In this document: positions 17,482 to 27,278 of the stretch, in pieces
How the letters are laid out: each line of letters begins with the position of its first letter
Position numbering within the stretch: the first letter of the stretch is position 1
From: Blastocatellia bacterium UBA7656
GTDB lineage: Bacteria > Acidobacteriota > Blastocatellia > UBA7656
Direction: 5' to 3'
DNA length: 64,000 bases
Assembly (NCBI GenBank): GCA_002483445.1
Contig: DLHY01000054.1
Location: 124,001 to 188,000, forward strand
The notes under the pieces: model-generated
The model's database searches: none
The model's input: the letters and a program-made list of their open reading frames with translations, nothing else
Told to the model about the DNA's origin: nothing
Program-made: the position numbers and the translations under genes

Positions 17482-17658
17482 ATGAGACAACCGTATCTGA
17501 AACTAATCGAAGAAACTCTCAAAGATGGAAAAACCAGGATTTCATATTACGTCTTTGATTCCGGAAATCCGCGACCAACTTTCGAGCAGGCTTTACAGAT
17601 CGTTTCTACTCCGCCGGTTTTAGAAGAAGACGATGATTCCAACCGAAAGGCCGGATAA
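17482..17658 (+). CDS. Small 58-residue protein of unknown function
   Basis: A short open frame starting ATG at 17482 with AGGAGG at 17470-17475, six bases upstream, one of the best ribosome sites in the window. The product begins MRQPYLKLIEETLKDG, has no membrane segment, and ends with an acidic EEDDD stretch and NRKAG. It lies 61 bases after the GAF-like membrane protein in the same AT-richer patch, so the two probably form one operon. I do not recognise a family. It might be a small partner or regulator of the GAF protein; that is inference. Confidence 0.65.
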   Translation: MRQPYLKLIEETLKDGKTRISYYVFDSGNPRPTFEQALQIVSTPPVLEEDDDSNRKAG

Positions 17659-17684
17659 GTCCGAGCATCTTGCCTGTTAAAGTA

Positions 17685-20600
17685 TTACTCGCTCACGGGA
17701 TGCAGCCTCACCTGAACTGTCGCGCCGCCTCCTTCTCGATTACCCAGAGAGATTCCTCCCTGATGTTCTTCAATGATTCGCTGCACTATCGAAAGCCCAA
17801 GTCCTGTGCCTCCACGGCGGCGAGTGAAAAAGGGCTTGAATATATTGGGCAGGTCTTCCGCGCGAAATCCCGGCCCTGAATCCGAAATCATGCATTCGAT
17901 CCACCGGTCGCCGTCGCTGCCTGTTTCTCTGGCTTCGATTCTAACCACCCCGCCGCGAGGCGAATGCTGAATGGCATTGTCGATGAGGTTCTGAAATACC
18001 TGAACCATTCGCTCGCTGTCTATGAGGACTGTCGCCGCGCCATCTTCGATCAGGTTTTCCACTCTGACACTGAGTCGTTCGGCCACGGCGTGCGAATTCT
18101 CGACCGCTCTGGCTACGGTCTCCGACAATGATTCTTCGGCGAGATGAAGACTGTGAGGCTTGCCGTATTCGAGAAGCTCGCGCATCAGCGAGTTCAATCG
18201 TTCGGCCTCCGCGCGAAGCACGCCCAAATAATTCTGATATTCCTTTCTTTCTCCGAACCTGGTCTCGAAAGCGTCGAGCGTGGCCGATATGCCGAAGAGC
18301 GGATTTCTCACCTCGTGAGCCACGCCCGCGACGAGTTGTCCCATAGCGGCCATCGTCTCGCTGCGGCGAAGCGATTCCTGAAGATCGAATATGGTCGTCA
18401 CGTCGCGCGCAACGATGATGACCGCTTCGCCCGCTTCGAGCATCGAGGCTCGGCTTGCAGTCATATCCCATATAGTGGAGGTCGAGGAGTCCTTAACCTG
18501 GCACGATGCCTGGCTCCTCGGCTCATCAATCGATGTCGCGATATCAGCCGCCTTTTGCCACGGCTCGTTTCGGGTTATGAGGCGAATGTCCCGGCCTATG
18601 ATGTCTCCGTAGTCTTTATCGATCATCTCTTTAGCCACGCGGTTCAATCGTTTCACCACTCCGCGGGAATCGAGTATCACTATGGGAGAGCGTATGGAGT
18701 CGAAGGTCTGTCGCCATTCGATGACTGCGTTTTGCAGAGCAGCCTGAAGCGCGGCTTGCTCTGCTTCCACCTGCTTACGGTCGGTGATATCGCGATTGAT
18801 GCTCAGTATGGCGATGCGCCCGCCGTATTCGATGACCGAGCCGTTGACCATAAGATGAATCGGGCTGCCGTCCCGCCTTATATGCACGGTTTCAAATCCC
18901 GTGCGAGAGCGATCTCTGAGCGTTTGATAGATGAACTGCTCGCCGCGAACCACATCCTTCGAAAAATTTTTCAGGCTCATTCCCACAAGCTCATCCTTGC
19001 TGAAGCCGTAGAACTCGCACGCGCGGCTGTTGGCTTCGAGTATGATTTCGTCCTTAGGCTCGAATATGAGGATGGCATCGTTGGCGCTCTCGAAGAGATT
19101 GCGGTATTCCATCTCGGATTTGCGCACGGCTTCTTCGGCGCGCTTGCGGTCGGTGATGTCGTTGGTCGTGGTGAGCAGACAGAGCTTGCCGTCAAGCTCT
19201 ATGACCTCAGCCGAAAAGAGCGCGTCGCGCTCCTCTCCCCCTTTGGTCTTGTAGCGCAACTCCATGTTGTGAATTCTTCCCTGCTCGTCGAGCGCGCGCC
19301 TCATGCGGTCGCGGTCCGAAGTGTCTACCCAGAGTCCGATTTCTCCGGGCGAGCGGCCTATCATCTCATCGCGGGTGTAGCCGGTCGTTTCAAGGGCGCT
19401 TTCGTTGACGCTGATATAGCGACTGTCGCTGAACGTGGCTATGCTCATCGGATGCGGGCTGAGATTGAAAGCCTTGAAGAATCTTTCTTCCGAAATGCGC
19501 AGAGCTTCTTCGGTGCGGCGGCGATGGGTGACATCTCTTTGCATCCCCCACACTCTAATCAAACAGCCGTTTTCCACGATCCCCGTGCTGTTGTTGAGAA
19601 AGTAGAGTATGTTTCCTTCGCGGTCATGCTCTCGCGTTTCCAGGTCGGTAAACCTGTGTCCGGCTAGCACCCAGTCCATCATCCACTGGAGTTGCTCTTC
19701 ATGCGGGGCCGCCCAGAACTCGCCTATTCTTCGCCCGATCAGAGGATCAGGGCTGTCGTATCCGTACATACGGGCGAAAGCCTCGTTGCATTCGGCGAGA
19801 TAAGCGCGCTGGAGGAACAACTCAGCCTGCTCTCTTGTTGAAAGATCGACCGCTATGGGTTGATCCATCTCGATGCGGAAAACTCCTTCGCTGCTGTTTG
19901 CGACAAACGCGCGGTAACGCTCTTCGCTCGCTCGCAGCGCCTCTTCGGCGCGCTTGCGCTCGGTTATATCGAAGGAGGTCGCCAGCACTGCCTGCTCTCC
20001 CTGGTAGCTGATGACGTTCGCGTTGATATACACCCATCGCTCCTCGCCGCTTTTGGTGATCACTTTCGCTTCGTATCGCGAAGGGGCCTCTGCGCCACTC
20101 TGTCGCGCAATCGCGCGCTGGCGAATGGTGTCGCGGAAGTCCGGGTGAAAAGGCTCCCAGATATCCATCCCCAGCAACTCGTCGCGGGCGTAGCCGGTGA
20201 TTTTTTCAGCAGCCGAGTTCGCATAGATGTATCGCGCGCCCCGGTAGATATAGAGTCCTGCGCTTATGGTTTCAGCCAGAGTTCTGAGCAGAGACTCGCT
20301 TTCGCGCAATGCTTCTTCGGCGCGCTTGCGCTCGGTGATGTCTTCGGTCGTGGTGAGCAGACACTGGTCGCCATCGATTTCGATCATCTCAGCCGAGAAA
20401 AGCCCCTGTCGCGCTTCGCCCGAACGGGTTCGAAACCTGATTTCAAGCGCGCTGATCCTGCCTTCTTCTTCGAGCAACTGCAACACATTGAGGCGATCTT
20501 TTTCATCCGTCCAGAAATTCAATTCCTGCGGAGTGCGGCCTATTATCTCATCGCGCGTGTAGCCGATCATTCGCGCTACGCTTTCATTGACATCGATGAA

Positions 20601-21767
20601 GCGGCGGTCTTTCACACGCATGATGCTCATCGGGCGAGGGCTGGCCTTGAAGGCTTTCGAGAATCTCGCTTCGCTCGCGCGCAGAGCTTCTTCGGTCTGC
20701 TTGCGCTCGGTTATGTCCTGCGCCGCTCCGATCACACGCACTGCCCGCCCGTTTTCGTCGCGAAAGGTAGCCCCTCGCGAGGCCAGCCATCTCGCGCCGC
20801 CTTCCAGCATTATTCGAAACTCCAGATTGAAAGGCGCGCTCTCTTTGATAGCGCGCAGGGCGGCCTCTTCGACCGCCGGGCGATCAGAGGGGTGAACGAC
20901 GTTGAGAAATTCCTGAAAGGTGCCAAGCGGCGGCCCCACCTGAGCGTACCGGCCCGAAGTCTGTCTTCCAGTCGCAACGTCGATCTCCCAGATATCGAGA
21001 TTGGCGGCAGAAGCGGCCAGACGCAGTTGCTGCTCGCTTTCGCGCAGCGCGTCGGAAGCTTTCAGGACGTTTTCTCTTTCTTCTTCGAGAAGCCATATCA
21101 CCAGACCCAGACCTATGGCCGATTGCAGGGGAAAGTCGAGCAGCATCCCGTAATGCAGTTGGGTGAATAACTGCATGTTGAAAATCACGTCGACGGCGAC
21201 CAGAGAAAAATAAGCTATGTGATAAAGCCCTGACACCACCATAGCCAGTCCAGTCAGCCTTCGCCCGAAACTTTTCCTTCTCGTCCATCCGCGAAATATT
21301 CCATAAGCCCCCAGACAAAAAGCCGCTCCGGTTATCAGCCATTCCTCGCCGACGCCTAAGAGATTGCGAGCCTCCTGTCCGAGATGGTCGCTTCTGACTA
21401 TAAGTGCGGCAAAGAGAGCCGCCGTCATCGAGCCGAGGAGGACGATTCTGATGAATCGCTGAGACACGCTTTTGCCCGTCGCCATCTCGTAAGCCCCGAA
21501 CAAAAGCCAGGAGACTTGTAAGTAACTGGCCGCGATCACGATGAGGGTGACGGTGAAGGCAAGCCATTTGTTGGAGAGCAGCGAAGGAGAAAAAAACGGC
21601 GTCGTCGAGGCCAGAAGACGAACCGCCGAGGCCAGCCAGCTTTTCGACCACAGCAGTAAATATCTTCGACCGTACAGCCTGTGGAAATAACCAAGTACGA
21701 TCGCAAGCAGGACAGCGCCCCCGCATTGCAGCAGCAACATCGCAATCGTTATGTGAATAGTCTTCAC
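17685..21767 (-). CDS. Multi-PAS sensor histidine kinase with N-terminal membrane domain
   Basis: A very large (1360 aa) two-component sensor. Residues 1-225 contain about seven hydrophobic segments. Seven PAS or PAS-like domains follow, each opening with a (R)xSExx-type linker and most ending in DITERKR-type PAC tails. A coiled linker leads to HisKA, with the phospho-accepting histidine in VAHEVRNPL near residue 1150. HATPase_c follows with NLIDNAIQHS, DSGPGF and GGTGLGLSIV. All kinase boxes are intact. No receiver domain is fused and no response regulator gene is adjacent, so its partner is unlinked. Repeated PAS copies suggest internal duplication and integration of several signals. Confidence 0.93.
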   Translation of the reverse strand: MKTIHITIAMLLLQCGGAVLLAIVLGYFHRLYGRRYLLLWSKSWLASAVRLLASTTPFFSPSLLSNKWLAFTVTLIVIAASYLQVSWLLFGAYEMATGKSVSQRFIRIVLLGSMTAALFAALIVRSDHLGQEARNLLGVGEEWLITGAAFCLGAYGIFRGWTRRKSFGRRLTGLAMVVSGLYHIAYFSLVAVDVIFNMQLFTQLHYGMLLDFPLQSAIGLGLVIWLLEEERENVLKASDALRESEQQLRLAASAANLDIWEIDVATGRQTSGRYAQVGPPLGTFQEFLNVVHPSDRPAVEEAALRAIKESAPFNLEFRIMLEGGARWLASRGATFRDENGRAVRVIGAAQDITERKQTEEALRASEARFSKAFKASPRPMSIMRVKDRRFIDVNESVARMIGYTRDEIIGRTPQELNFWTDEKDRLNVLQLLEEEGRISALEIRFRTRSGEARQGLFSAEMIEIDGDQCLLTTTEDITERKRAEEALRESESLLRTLAETISAGLYIYRGARYIYANSAAEKITGYARDELLGMDIWEPFHPDFRDTIRQRAIARQSGAEAPSRYEAKVITKSGEERWVYINANVISYQGEQAVLATSFDITERKRAEEALRASEERYRAFVANSSEGVFRIEMDQPIAVDLSTREQAELFLQRAYLAECNEAFARMYGYDSPDPLIGRRIGEFWAAPHEEQLQWMMDWVLAGHRFTDLETREHDREGNILYFLNNSTGIVENGCLIRVWGMQRDVTHRRRTEEALRISEERFFKAFNLSPHPMSIATFSDSRYISVNESALETTGYTRDEMIGRSPGEIGLWVDTSDRDRMRRALDEQGRIHNMELRYKTKGGEERDALFSAEVIELDGKLCLLTTTNDITDRKRAEEAVRKSEMEYRNLFESANDAILIFEPKDEIILEANSRACEFYGFSKDELVGMSLKNFSKDVVRGEQFIYQTLRDRSRTGFETVHIRRDGSPIHLMVNGSVIEYGGRIAILSINRDITDRKQVEAEQAALQAALQNAVIEWRQTFDSIRSPIVILDSRGVVKRLNRVAKEMIDKDYGDIIGRDIRLITRNEPWQKAADIATSIDEPRSQASCQVKDSSTSTIWDMTASRASMLEAGEAVIIVARDVTTIFDLQESLRRSETMAAMGQLVAGVAHEVRNPLFGISATLDAFETRFGERKEYQNYLGVLRAEAERLNSLMRELLEYGKPHSLHLAEESLSETVARAVENSHAVAERLSVRVENLIEDGAATVLIDSERMVQVFQNLIDNAIQHSPRGGVVRIEARETGSDGDRWIECMISDSGPGFRAEDLPNIFKPFFTRRRGGTGLGLSIVQRIIEEHQGGISLGNREGGGATVQVRLHPVSE

Positions 21768-22018
21768 TGCGCCGACCTCCCCTCGCAGGCATTATGCCTT
21801 CTCGCAGCGTCAGTACGGATGTAATCAGGGGCCGCGTGTCAATATACCCCTTATCGCGCGGCGAGCAAATACATTTCAAATACCGTCCCGCGGGGCAGAT
21901 GTGGTAGACTTCGCCCTCACTCGTCAGACCTCTGACCTCTTTTCCATGTCGCTTTTACGCGGCATCCGGAAATAATGAAAGCCTGTAGCCGTTGCGCTAT
22001 TCGGCGGGAGGGAAAACC

Positions 22019-24937
22019 ATGAAGACCGTAATCATTTCGGGCGACCTGCTCTGGGATTACAACCTCGCCCAGCATCCACTCGCTCAGGCAGCCTATCGCA
22101 AAGACCCGCTGCAACGCTCCCGACTCTCCAACCGCGCGGGTGGAGCCTGGTACGTGGAAGACATGATAAGGCTTGCCTGCTCGGATACGGATGCCGATAT
22201 CAGCGCCGCTCGCCGTCCGACAAATCCTTTCGGTCAGGAAATAGCCGGCATAGGTCGGGGCTATTCTCTTTGGTCTTTGCATGAGCACAACCTCGAAAGC
22301 AAAAAGAAAAATGACCGGGTGTGGCGCATCAGTCAGTTCCTCGGCTGCGAAACACCCGACGAGCCGCTGCCTTTCTTAATCGAACAGGACATACCTGACC
22401 CGGACGCGCTCGTCATCGAAGACCTGGGACTGGGTTTCAGGTCTCATGAAAAATTATGGCCGGCCGCGCTAGGCGAGCGCGGGAACCCGAAAAGAATCAT
22501 CCTTAAAACCACTTCGCCCATCGAAGGGCCGCTATGGGAGCCGCTATGGGAACGTCTGTTGAAGACCTGTTACAAGATAACGGCAAAGACTCTGGAACAT
22601 CTGCAAGCAGACGGGCTTCCTTCCCCGATCATGGATAAACTCCGCCCCCTCGACAACGCGCCGTTTGAGGGGGAAGACAGATTCCTGTCGACAATCAGAC
22701 AGGCAATCGGCCAGGAGGAGGCCAGACGTTATGAAAAAGCGATTCTCCATCGCGCCTTTTTCACCGACAGCCTAGCCGACCGCCTCATAGTCGTTATGCC
22801 CGCGACGGTGCTGCGAGCGACAGGCGCGAACATATCTGAGGCTCTGAGTTGGGATCGCACTATCGAAGAAACCGTCCGCGAATTCGAAAGCGGCAACTCC
22901 ACACAGTATCTCGGACGATGCCGCCGCGTGATAGTTCATTTCGGCGACGCGGGCGCGGCGAGTTTCACCCGTTGCCAACCTCTGCCCGACGGCCCGGAAC
23001 CGCTGCTCGACCGCCTGCACTTCGAACGTTTCCTCTATCATCCCGACTCGCTCGAAGGAACGTGGATGGCCAAACGACCCGGCAAGACTTTCGGCGTCAC
23101 CTCGATACTGACGGCTGCAATCGTCCGTCACGAACTGGAGCCTGAAAGCTATCCTCTTTATATCGCGCTTTGTCACGGCCTTGCCGCAGCCGAGATCAGC
23201 CACGAGATCGGAGGAGGATCGCATGACCTCGACACCGAGGCGGCTAACGAGCATCTGCGCCAGACGCTTCTTCCTCCCCCGAAACCGGGCGCGGAGAGCA
23301 GGGACGGATTTCATCTCATAAAAGACCTCGCGCGGCCCGAATCGGTTTACTGCACGGCTTACCCTTCGACCCTGCTCGACGAAACGCTGTTAAGATCCGG
23401 CTCGGCGAAAAGAGAATTCAAATCCGATCTGCTTCAGGATATAACGGGCGAAGGACTGGAATACGTCGCCGCCAAAGCTATGGATGTTGCGCTCAGAGGC
23501 CCGCGAGAAGTGCTGCGCGCCGCGCCCGAAGCCCACTATGGAAGCTATCGCACCGCAGATCGAGAAGAGATAGAGCGCATCAACTCTATCCGCAGCCTGA
23601 TAATCGCTTATCAGGAAAACCCGCAGGACACTCGCCCGCTGTCGATTGCCGTCTTCGGCCCGCCCGGATCGGGCAAATCGTTCGCAATCAAACAACTCGC
23701 CTCGGAACTCTTCGGCGAACGCAAAGCCGTACTCGAATTCAATCTCTCGCAGTTCGCCGCGATTCAAAATCTTCAGGACGCCTTTCATCAGATAGTCGAT
23801 GCCTCGGTTCAGGGACAAACGCCTTTGATATTCTGGGACGAATTCGACACGGCGAAAGAAGGTCAGGCTTTAGGATGGCTCAAGGAATTTCTCGCCCCCA
23901 TGCAGGACGCGAAGTTTCAAACAGGAAATCTCACTCACCTTCTCGGCAAAGCCATCTTCGTGTTCGCCGGAGGCACGAGGCCGGATTTTCAAAGCTTCGA
24001 CCGCTCGGACGATGAAAGCGACGAAGGCAAATACTTCAGAGGGGTGAAAGGGCCGGATTTCGTGAGCCGCCTTCGCGGGTTCGTCAACATCAAGGGGCCA
24101 AACCCCGTGACCGAAGGCGGAGATGTGGCCTATTTGATTCGCCGCGCGGTGTTGCTGCGCTCGATCATCGAGAGGTCTCATACTCATCTCATTGATGAGG
24201 CCACGCGCGTCGCCGCCATCAGCACCAGCGTCATAAAAGGATTCCTGCGGGTTGAAAAATATCTTCACGGAGCGCGCTCGCTCGAAGCGGTGGTCAACAT
24301 GAGCGGGCTTGCTCACGCGCAGTATTTCGGCCCGGCGCAGTTGCCTTCCGAATCTCTGCTCCGCCTGCACGTGACGGAAGATTTTCTCCAACTTGTCAAA
24401 GAAGGACAACTCGAATCCAATGTGATTGAAGCTATCGCCCGCGACATCCATGAAAGGTGGAGCAGGAATCGGCTCTCTCACGGCTGGAAGTGCGGAAGCC
24501 CGCGCGATGACCTTATGATGGTGCATCCGATGCTGCGGCCTTATGAAAAGCTTTCGGAACCCGAGAAAGAAAAAAACCGCCTGCCTGCCCGTCTCACTCA
24601 GGCGAAACTGGCCGACGCGGGATACCGCATCGTGCGCCGCCGCAGAGACGATCAGGCTTCTTCAAGCCCGCCTCGATTTACCGACGAAGAATATGAGAAG
24701 CTGCTCAGGATAGAACACGACATCTGGCTGCGGGAATACCTCATCAACGGATACGAGTGGGCTGAAACGACGAAAGACCATTTGCGTCTTCATCGCGACA
24801 TAGTGCCTTTTGAAAAAGTGCCTCGCGAGGATCAGGAACTGGATCGGGAAAATGTCGATTCGATCCTCGTTACGCTGTGGGAAAATGGCTACACGCTCGT
24901 AAAGGTGGGCCAGACCTTGCGCGCCTCGTCGGATTGA
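22019..24937 (+). CDS. AAA ATPase with C-terminal RyR domain
   Basis: A 972-aa protein. The N-terminal ~500 residues begin KTVIISGDLLWDYNL and lack motifs I can name with certainty. An AAA ATPase core follows, with Walker A GPPGSGKS near residue 548 and Walker B PLIFWDEFDT near 603. The C-terminal ~70 residues (about 897-960: IEHDIWLREYLINGYEWAETT, then HRDIVPFEKVPREDQELDRE and WENGYTLVKVG) match the RyR domain. Prokaryotic RyR domains occur in predicted nucleotide-signal conflict systems alongside SLOG, SLATT and TIR proteins. The next gene, 40 bases downstream, encodes a SLOG-SLATT protein, which supports that setting. GGAGGG at about 22007 supports the ATG at 22019. Confidence 0.85.
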   Translation: MKTVIISGDLLWDYNLAQHPLAQAAYRKDPLQRSRLSNRAGGAWYVEDMIRLACSDTDADISAARRPTNPFGQEIAGIGRGYSLWSLHEHNLESKKKNDRVWRISQFLGCETPDEPLPFLIEQDIPDPDALVIEDLGLGFRSHEKLWPAALGERGNPKRIILKTTSPIEGPLWEPLWERLLKTCYKITAKTLEHLQADGLPSPIMDKLRPLDNAPFEGEDRFLSTIRQAIGQEEARRYEKAILHRAFFTDSLADRLIVVMPATVLRATGANISEALSWDRTIEETVREFESGNSTQYLGRCRRVIVHFGDAGAASFTRCQPLPDGPEPLLDRLHFERFLYHPDSLEGTWMAKRPGKTFGVTSILTAAIVRHELEPESYPLYIALCHGLAAAEISHEIGGGSHDLDTEAANEHLRQTLLPPPKPGAESRDGFHLIKDLARPESVYCTAYPSTLLDETLLRSGSAKREFKSDLLQDITGEGLEYVAAKAMDVALRGPREVLRAAPEAHYGSYRTADREEIERINSIRSLIIAYQENPQDTRPLSIAVFGPPGSGKSFAIKQLASELFGERKAVLEFNLSQFAAIQNLQDAFHQIVDASVQGQTPLIFWDEFDTAKEGQALGWLKEFLAPMQDAKFQTGNLTHLLGKAIFVFAGGTRPDFQSFDRSDDESDEGKYFRGVKGPDFVSRLRGFVNIKGPNPVTEGGDVAYLIRRAVLLRSIIERSHTHLIDEATRVAAISTSVIKGFLRVEKYLHGARSLEAVVNMSGLAHAQYFGPAQLPSESLLRLHVTEDFLQLVKEGQLESNVIEAIARDIHERWSRNRLSHGWKCGSPRDDLMMVHPMLRPYEKLSEPEKEKNRLPARLTQAKLADAGYRIVRRRRDDQASSSPPRFTDEEYEKLLRIEHDIWLREYLINGYEWAETTKDHLRLHRDIVPFEKVPREDQELDRENVDSILVTLWENGYTLVKVGQTLRASSD

Positions 24938-24976
24938 CGGGCGCTGATAAACCCTTTCGGAGATTGACGCAGAACT

Positions 24977-26623
24977 ATGGCTGATGATTCGGAATTGCTC
25001 TACCCGGACATTCCATTCCGCATTCGAATAGGCGTGGTGGGCGGCGGCTTGTATGATGAAAAAGAACTCGCCGGACTGATAAAAGAAATTCTCAGCCGTA
25101 TCCGCGCGCTCTTCGACGACGATTCGCGAAAAACTCTCGATGAGTGCAAACGCACTGATCTGACCTTTTCGGTTTTGACTCCTCTCGCCAAAAACGCCGA
25201 GCGAGCCGTTGCGCGTGAAATTTCAAGCCACCCCCGCGCGTCCATAGAAGCGATTCTTCCTCTGAGCCGGGAGGATTGCCTTCAGTCGCTTGATTCAGAC
25301 GACGCGCGAAAGGAATTTGAAGAACTGCTGGGTCGAGCCAAGCGGCCCGTCTTGCTGAGAAGCGAACCGATCACGGAACGAGTCGCTCCCGTCGATCTCG
25401 CCCATGCCCGCGAGCGCGCGATGAAGGAAGCCACTCGCTACATAATCGATCACTCGGATGTGTTGATCGCAGTTTCCGACGATGCTCAGGCAAGCGAAGC
25501 CGCCCGTTATGCGAAAAGGAAGAACCGGCCCGTGATCGAGATTTCGTCCAGCGAGACTTTATCGTTTTCTATCACAGCGGGACATGGGTTGAGCGCGAAA
25601 TCGCTTCCCGGCATAGAGCGATTCAACTCTGCGGGCGTCCCTCGCGCTGTGATGGAAAGGTACATCGAACATGTCAGCCGTGAGTTGTTCAGGGAAGACG
25701 ACCGAATAGCGGAAGAGGCCAGGAGCGAAGCGCGCGAAAAGATTCTGCCGTTTTATGTGTGGGCGTCCGCGCTGGCAAAGCGCAATCAGAAGCTTTACCG
25801 TCGGGCAGGCACTTTCGTCTACACGTTCTCGGCCATCTCAGTCGCCGCCGTCGCGCTTGCCACTCAGATTCATACTTTGTCTCTTGCAGCTTTCTCTGTG
25901 GAATTTTTTCTGCTGGCGGCGATACTCGTCATAATCTGGATGGCGAATCGCAGGCGGACGCACAAGAACTGGATCGAGAGTCGCTACCTTGCCGAGCGCG
26001 TCAGATCAGCCAGCTTCCTCGCCGTGTGCGGGGCGGAATGCTCGGCCATATATGTTCCGCCTCATCTGGGCGCGAGGGATCAATCGGACGACTGGGTTGC
26101 GATGACCTTCAACGAAATATGGAGGGGCGTAAGAGCGAGCGAGCCGAGCGGGGAGTCGTGCCAATCTTATGTCGCTTTCATTCGCAGGCGATGGATAAGA
26201 GATCAGATCAAATATCACAGAGGGAAATGGAAGAGGGCCGAGCGGATAAGCCATTTTCTGGAGCGGGCAGGCCATTGGGTATTCGCTCTGGCGATGACCG
26301 CAGCTTTGCTCCACATCCTGCTCGGACTGCAACACCGCTGGCACGCGGAAGGGCTGGAGAAGACGCTGACCTTTCTGGCAATCGCGCTGCCTGCCGTCGG
26401 AGCTTCGATTGGCGGAATACGAGCGCATCGCGAATATTCGCGCCTTGCAAAGCGAAGCCGGAACATGACAGCCAATCTCAAGCGATTGAACATGAGGTTG
26501 ATGACGGTAAGGGATTTCGAAGAGTTGCATTACCTGCTGCGAGAGACTGAAGAACTGATGATGGAAGAAGCTCAGGACTGGATGATGACTATGAGCTTCG
26601 CCAAGCTTGAGCCTCCCGGTTGA
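24977..26623 (+). CDS. SLOG-like Rossmann domain fused to a SLATT transmembrane domain
   Basis: A 548-aa protein. Residues 1-240 resemble SLOG/LOG-Smf Rossmann domains: RIGVVGGGLYDEKEL, then DVLIAVSDDAQASEAARYAKRK. Members of this superfamily are predicted to bind or make nucleotide-derived signals. The C-terminal half has paired transmembrane helices (about 276-322 and 433-482) with the basic, helical NRRRTHKNWIESRYLAERVR segment between them, typical of SLATT proteins, predicted pore-forming effectors. It lies directly downstream of the RyR-AAA gene on the same strand, so the two probably form a unit that senses and executes a membrane response. Domain naming is by pattern recognition, not search. 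Confidence 0.75.
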   Translation: MADDSELLYPDIPFRIRIGVVGGGLYDEKELAGLIKEILSRIRALFDDDSRKTLDECKRTDLTFSVLTPLAKNAERAVAREISSHPRASIEAILPLSREDCLQSLDSDDARKEFEELLGRAKRPVLLRSEPITERVAPVDLAHARERAMKEATRYIIDHSDVLIAVSDDAQASEAARYAKRKNRPVIEISSSETLSFSITAGHGLSAKSLPGIERFNSAGVPRAVMERYIEHVSRELFREDDRIAEEARSEAREKILPFYVWASALAKRNQKLYRRAGTFVYTFSAISVAAVALATQIHTLSLAAFSVEFFLLAAILVIIWMANRRRTHKNWIESRYLAERVRSASFLAVCGAECSAIYVPPHLGARDQSDDWVAMTFNEIWRGVRASEPSGESCQSYVAFIRRRWIRDQIKYHRGKWKRAERISHFLERAGHWVFALAMTAALLHILLGLQHRWHAEGLEKTLTFLAIALPAVGASIGGIRAHREYSRLAKRSRNMTANLKRLNMRLMTVRDFEELHYLLRETEELMMEEAQDWMMTMSFAKLEPPG

Positions 26624-26640
26624 GCGGACAGGTTGCAGTG

Positions 26641-26771
26641 TTATAGCGGCTTGCATAAGTGTGAACAGCGAAACGGGTTCCTGACGCAGGGACGCAGAGA
26701 AGAGTCTTTTCGTAATCGAAAAGCTCATCGCTTTTTCTCTTTCCTGTCCATTCAATCGAAAGCCGCTGTAA
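26641..26771. repeat. TTATAGCGG-terminated element without core (copy A)
   Basis: The left terminus at 26641-26668 (TTATAGCGG, then TTGCA and GTGAACAG) and the right terminus at 26743-26771 (complement of TTACAGCGG and GGACAGG) are imperfect inverted repeats of about 28 bases. They match the ends of elements at 45159 and 55207. The 131-base element lacks the CTCATTAACACC palindrome core of those copies. Two ACGCAG units occur inside. Confidence 0.65.
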
Positions 26772-26803
26772 TGAAAGAGAGTCACACTGAATATCGGCTG
26801 AAA

Positions 26804-26901
26804 TGAGGTAAAGGCGAAAGGCAAAAACCGAGGCTCGTGTTATGAATTGCAATTGCAACGGCCTTCTCACTTTTTCATTTTGCCTTTTTACTTTTGCCTT
26901 A
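26804..26901. repeat. Heptamer-repeat hairpin (ttttgcc type)
   Basis: Arm 1 (about 26808-26826) steps gtaaagg, cgaaagg, caaa. Arm 2 (about 26869-26901) steps ttttgcc, tttttac, ttttgcc. The period is seven, arms complementary, spacer about 40 bases. With the TTATAGCGG element it fills the 334-base gap before the DUF5678 gene. Confidence 0.6.
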
Positions 26902-26957
26902 CTGATTGCTTTCGCCTTCAACCGAAAGATACAATGTCGGCAAGCGAGAGGTGAAGG

Positions 26958-27278
26958 ATGTCAGATATGCAATTTCCGATAGTGATGGAAGAGGTGACCG
27001 ACCCGGAGGAGCTTGCCAGAGCGCGGGCGCAGCGCGAGCGATTCGACCGCAATGAGGCATGGTTGCAGGCGCACGCCAAAGAGGTTTATACGCGCTATCG
27101 AGGCAAATGCGTATGCGTGGCGGGCGAAGAACTCTTCGTCGCAGACACTCCGCAGGAAGTCATCGCCCTGGCCCGCGCGGCGCATCCTGAAGATGACGGC
27201 AGTTTGATCCGCTACATACCACGAGAAAAGGTGGCCCGAATATATGAGGATAGATGGGGCGTGGTTGCTGTGCGATGA
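26958..27278 (+). CDS. DUF5678 domain protein
   Basis: A 106-aa soluble protein. The central part (NEAWLQAHAKEVYTRYRGKCVCVAGEELFVADTPQEVIALARAAHP) is the DUF5678 pattern of small proteins often encoded next to a retropepsin-like protease. That partner is indeed the next gene, overlapping this one by 35 bases. The ending (VARIYEDRWGVVAVR) includes the sequence shared with the next start codon. No catalytic motif is visible. Its role is unknown; a substrate, inhibitor or adaptor of the protease is possible but is inference. Confidence 0.8.
   Translation: MSDMQFPIVMEEVTDPEELARARAQRERFDRNEAWLQAHAKEVYTRYRGKCVCVAGEELFVADTPQEVIALARAAHPEDDGSLIRYIPREKVARIYEDRWGVVAVR

Noticed and set aside
18144..21170. 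Two long plus-strand open frames (507 and 436 codons) opposite the PAS kinase
   Set aside because: They contain mirrored PAS repeats with no independent motif; the minus-strand kinase explains the coding signal.
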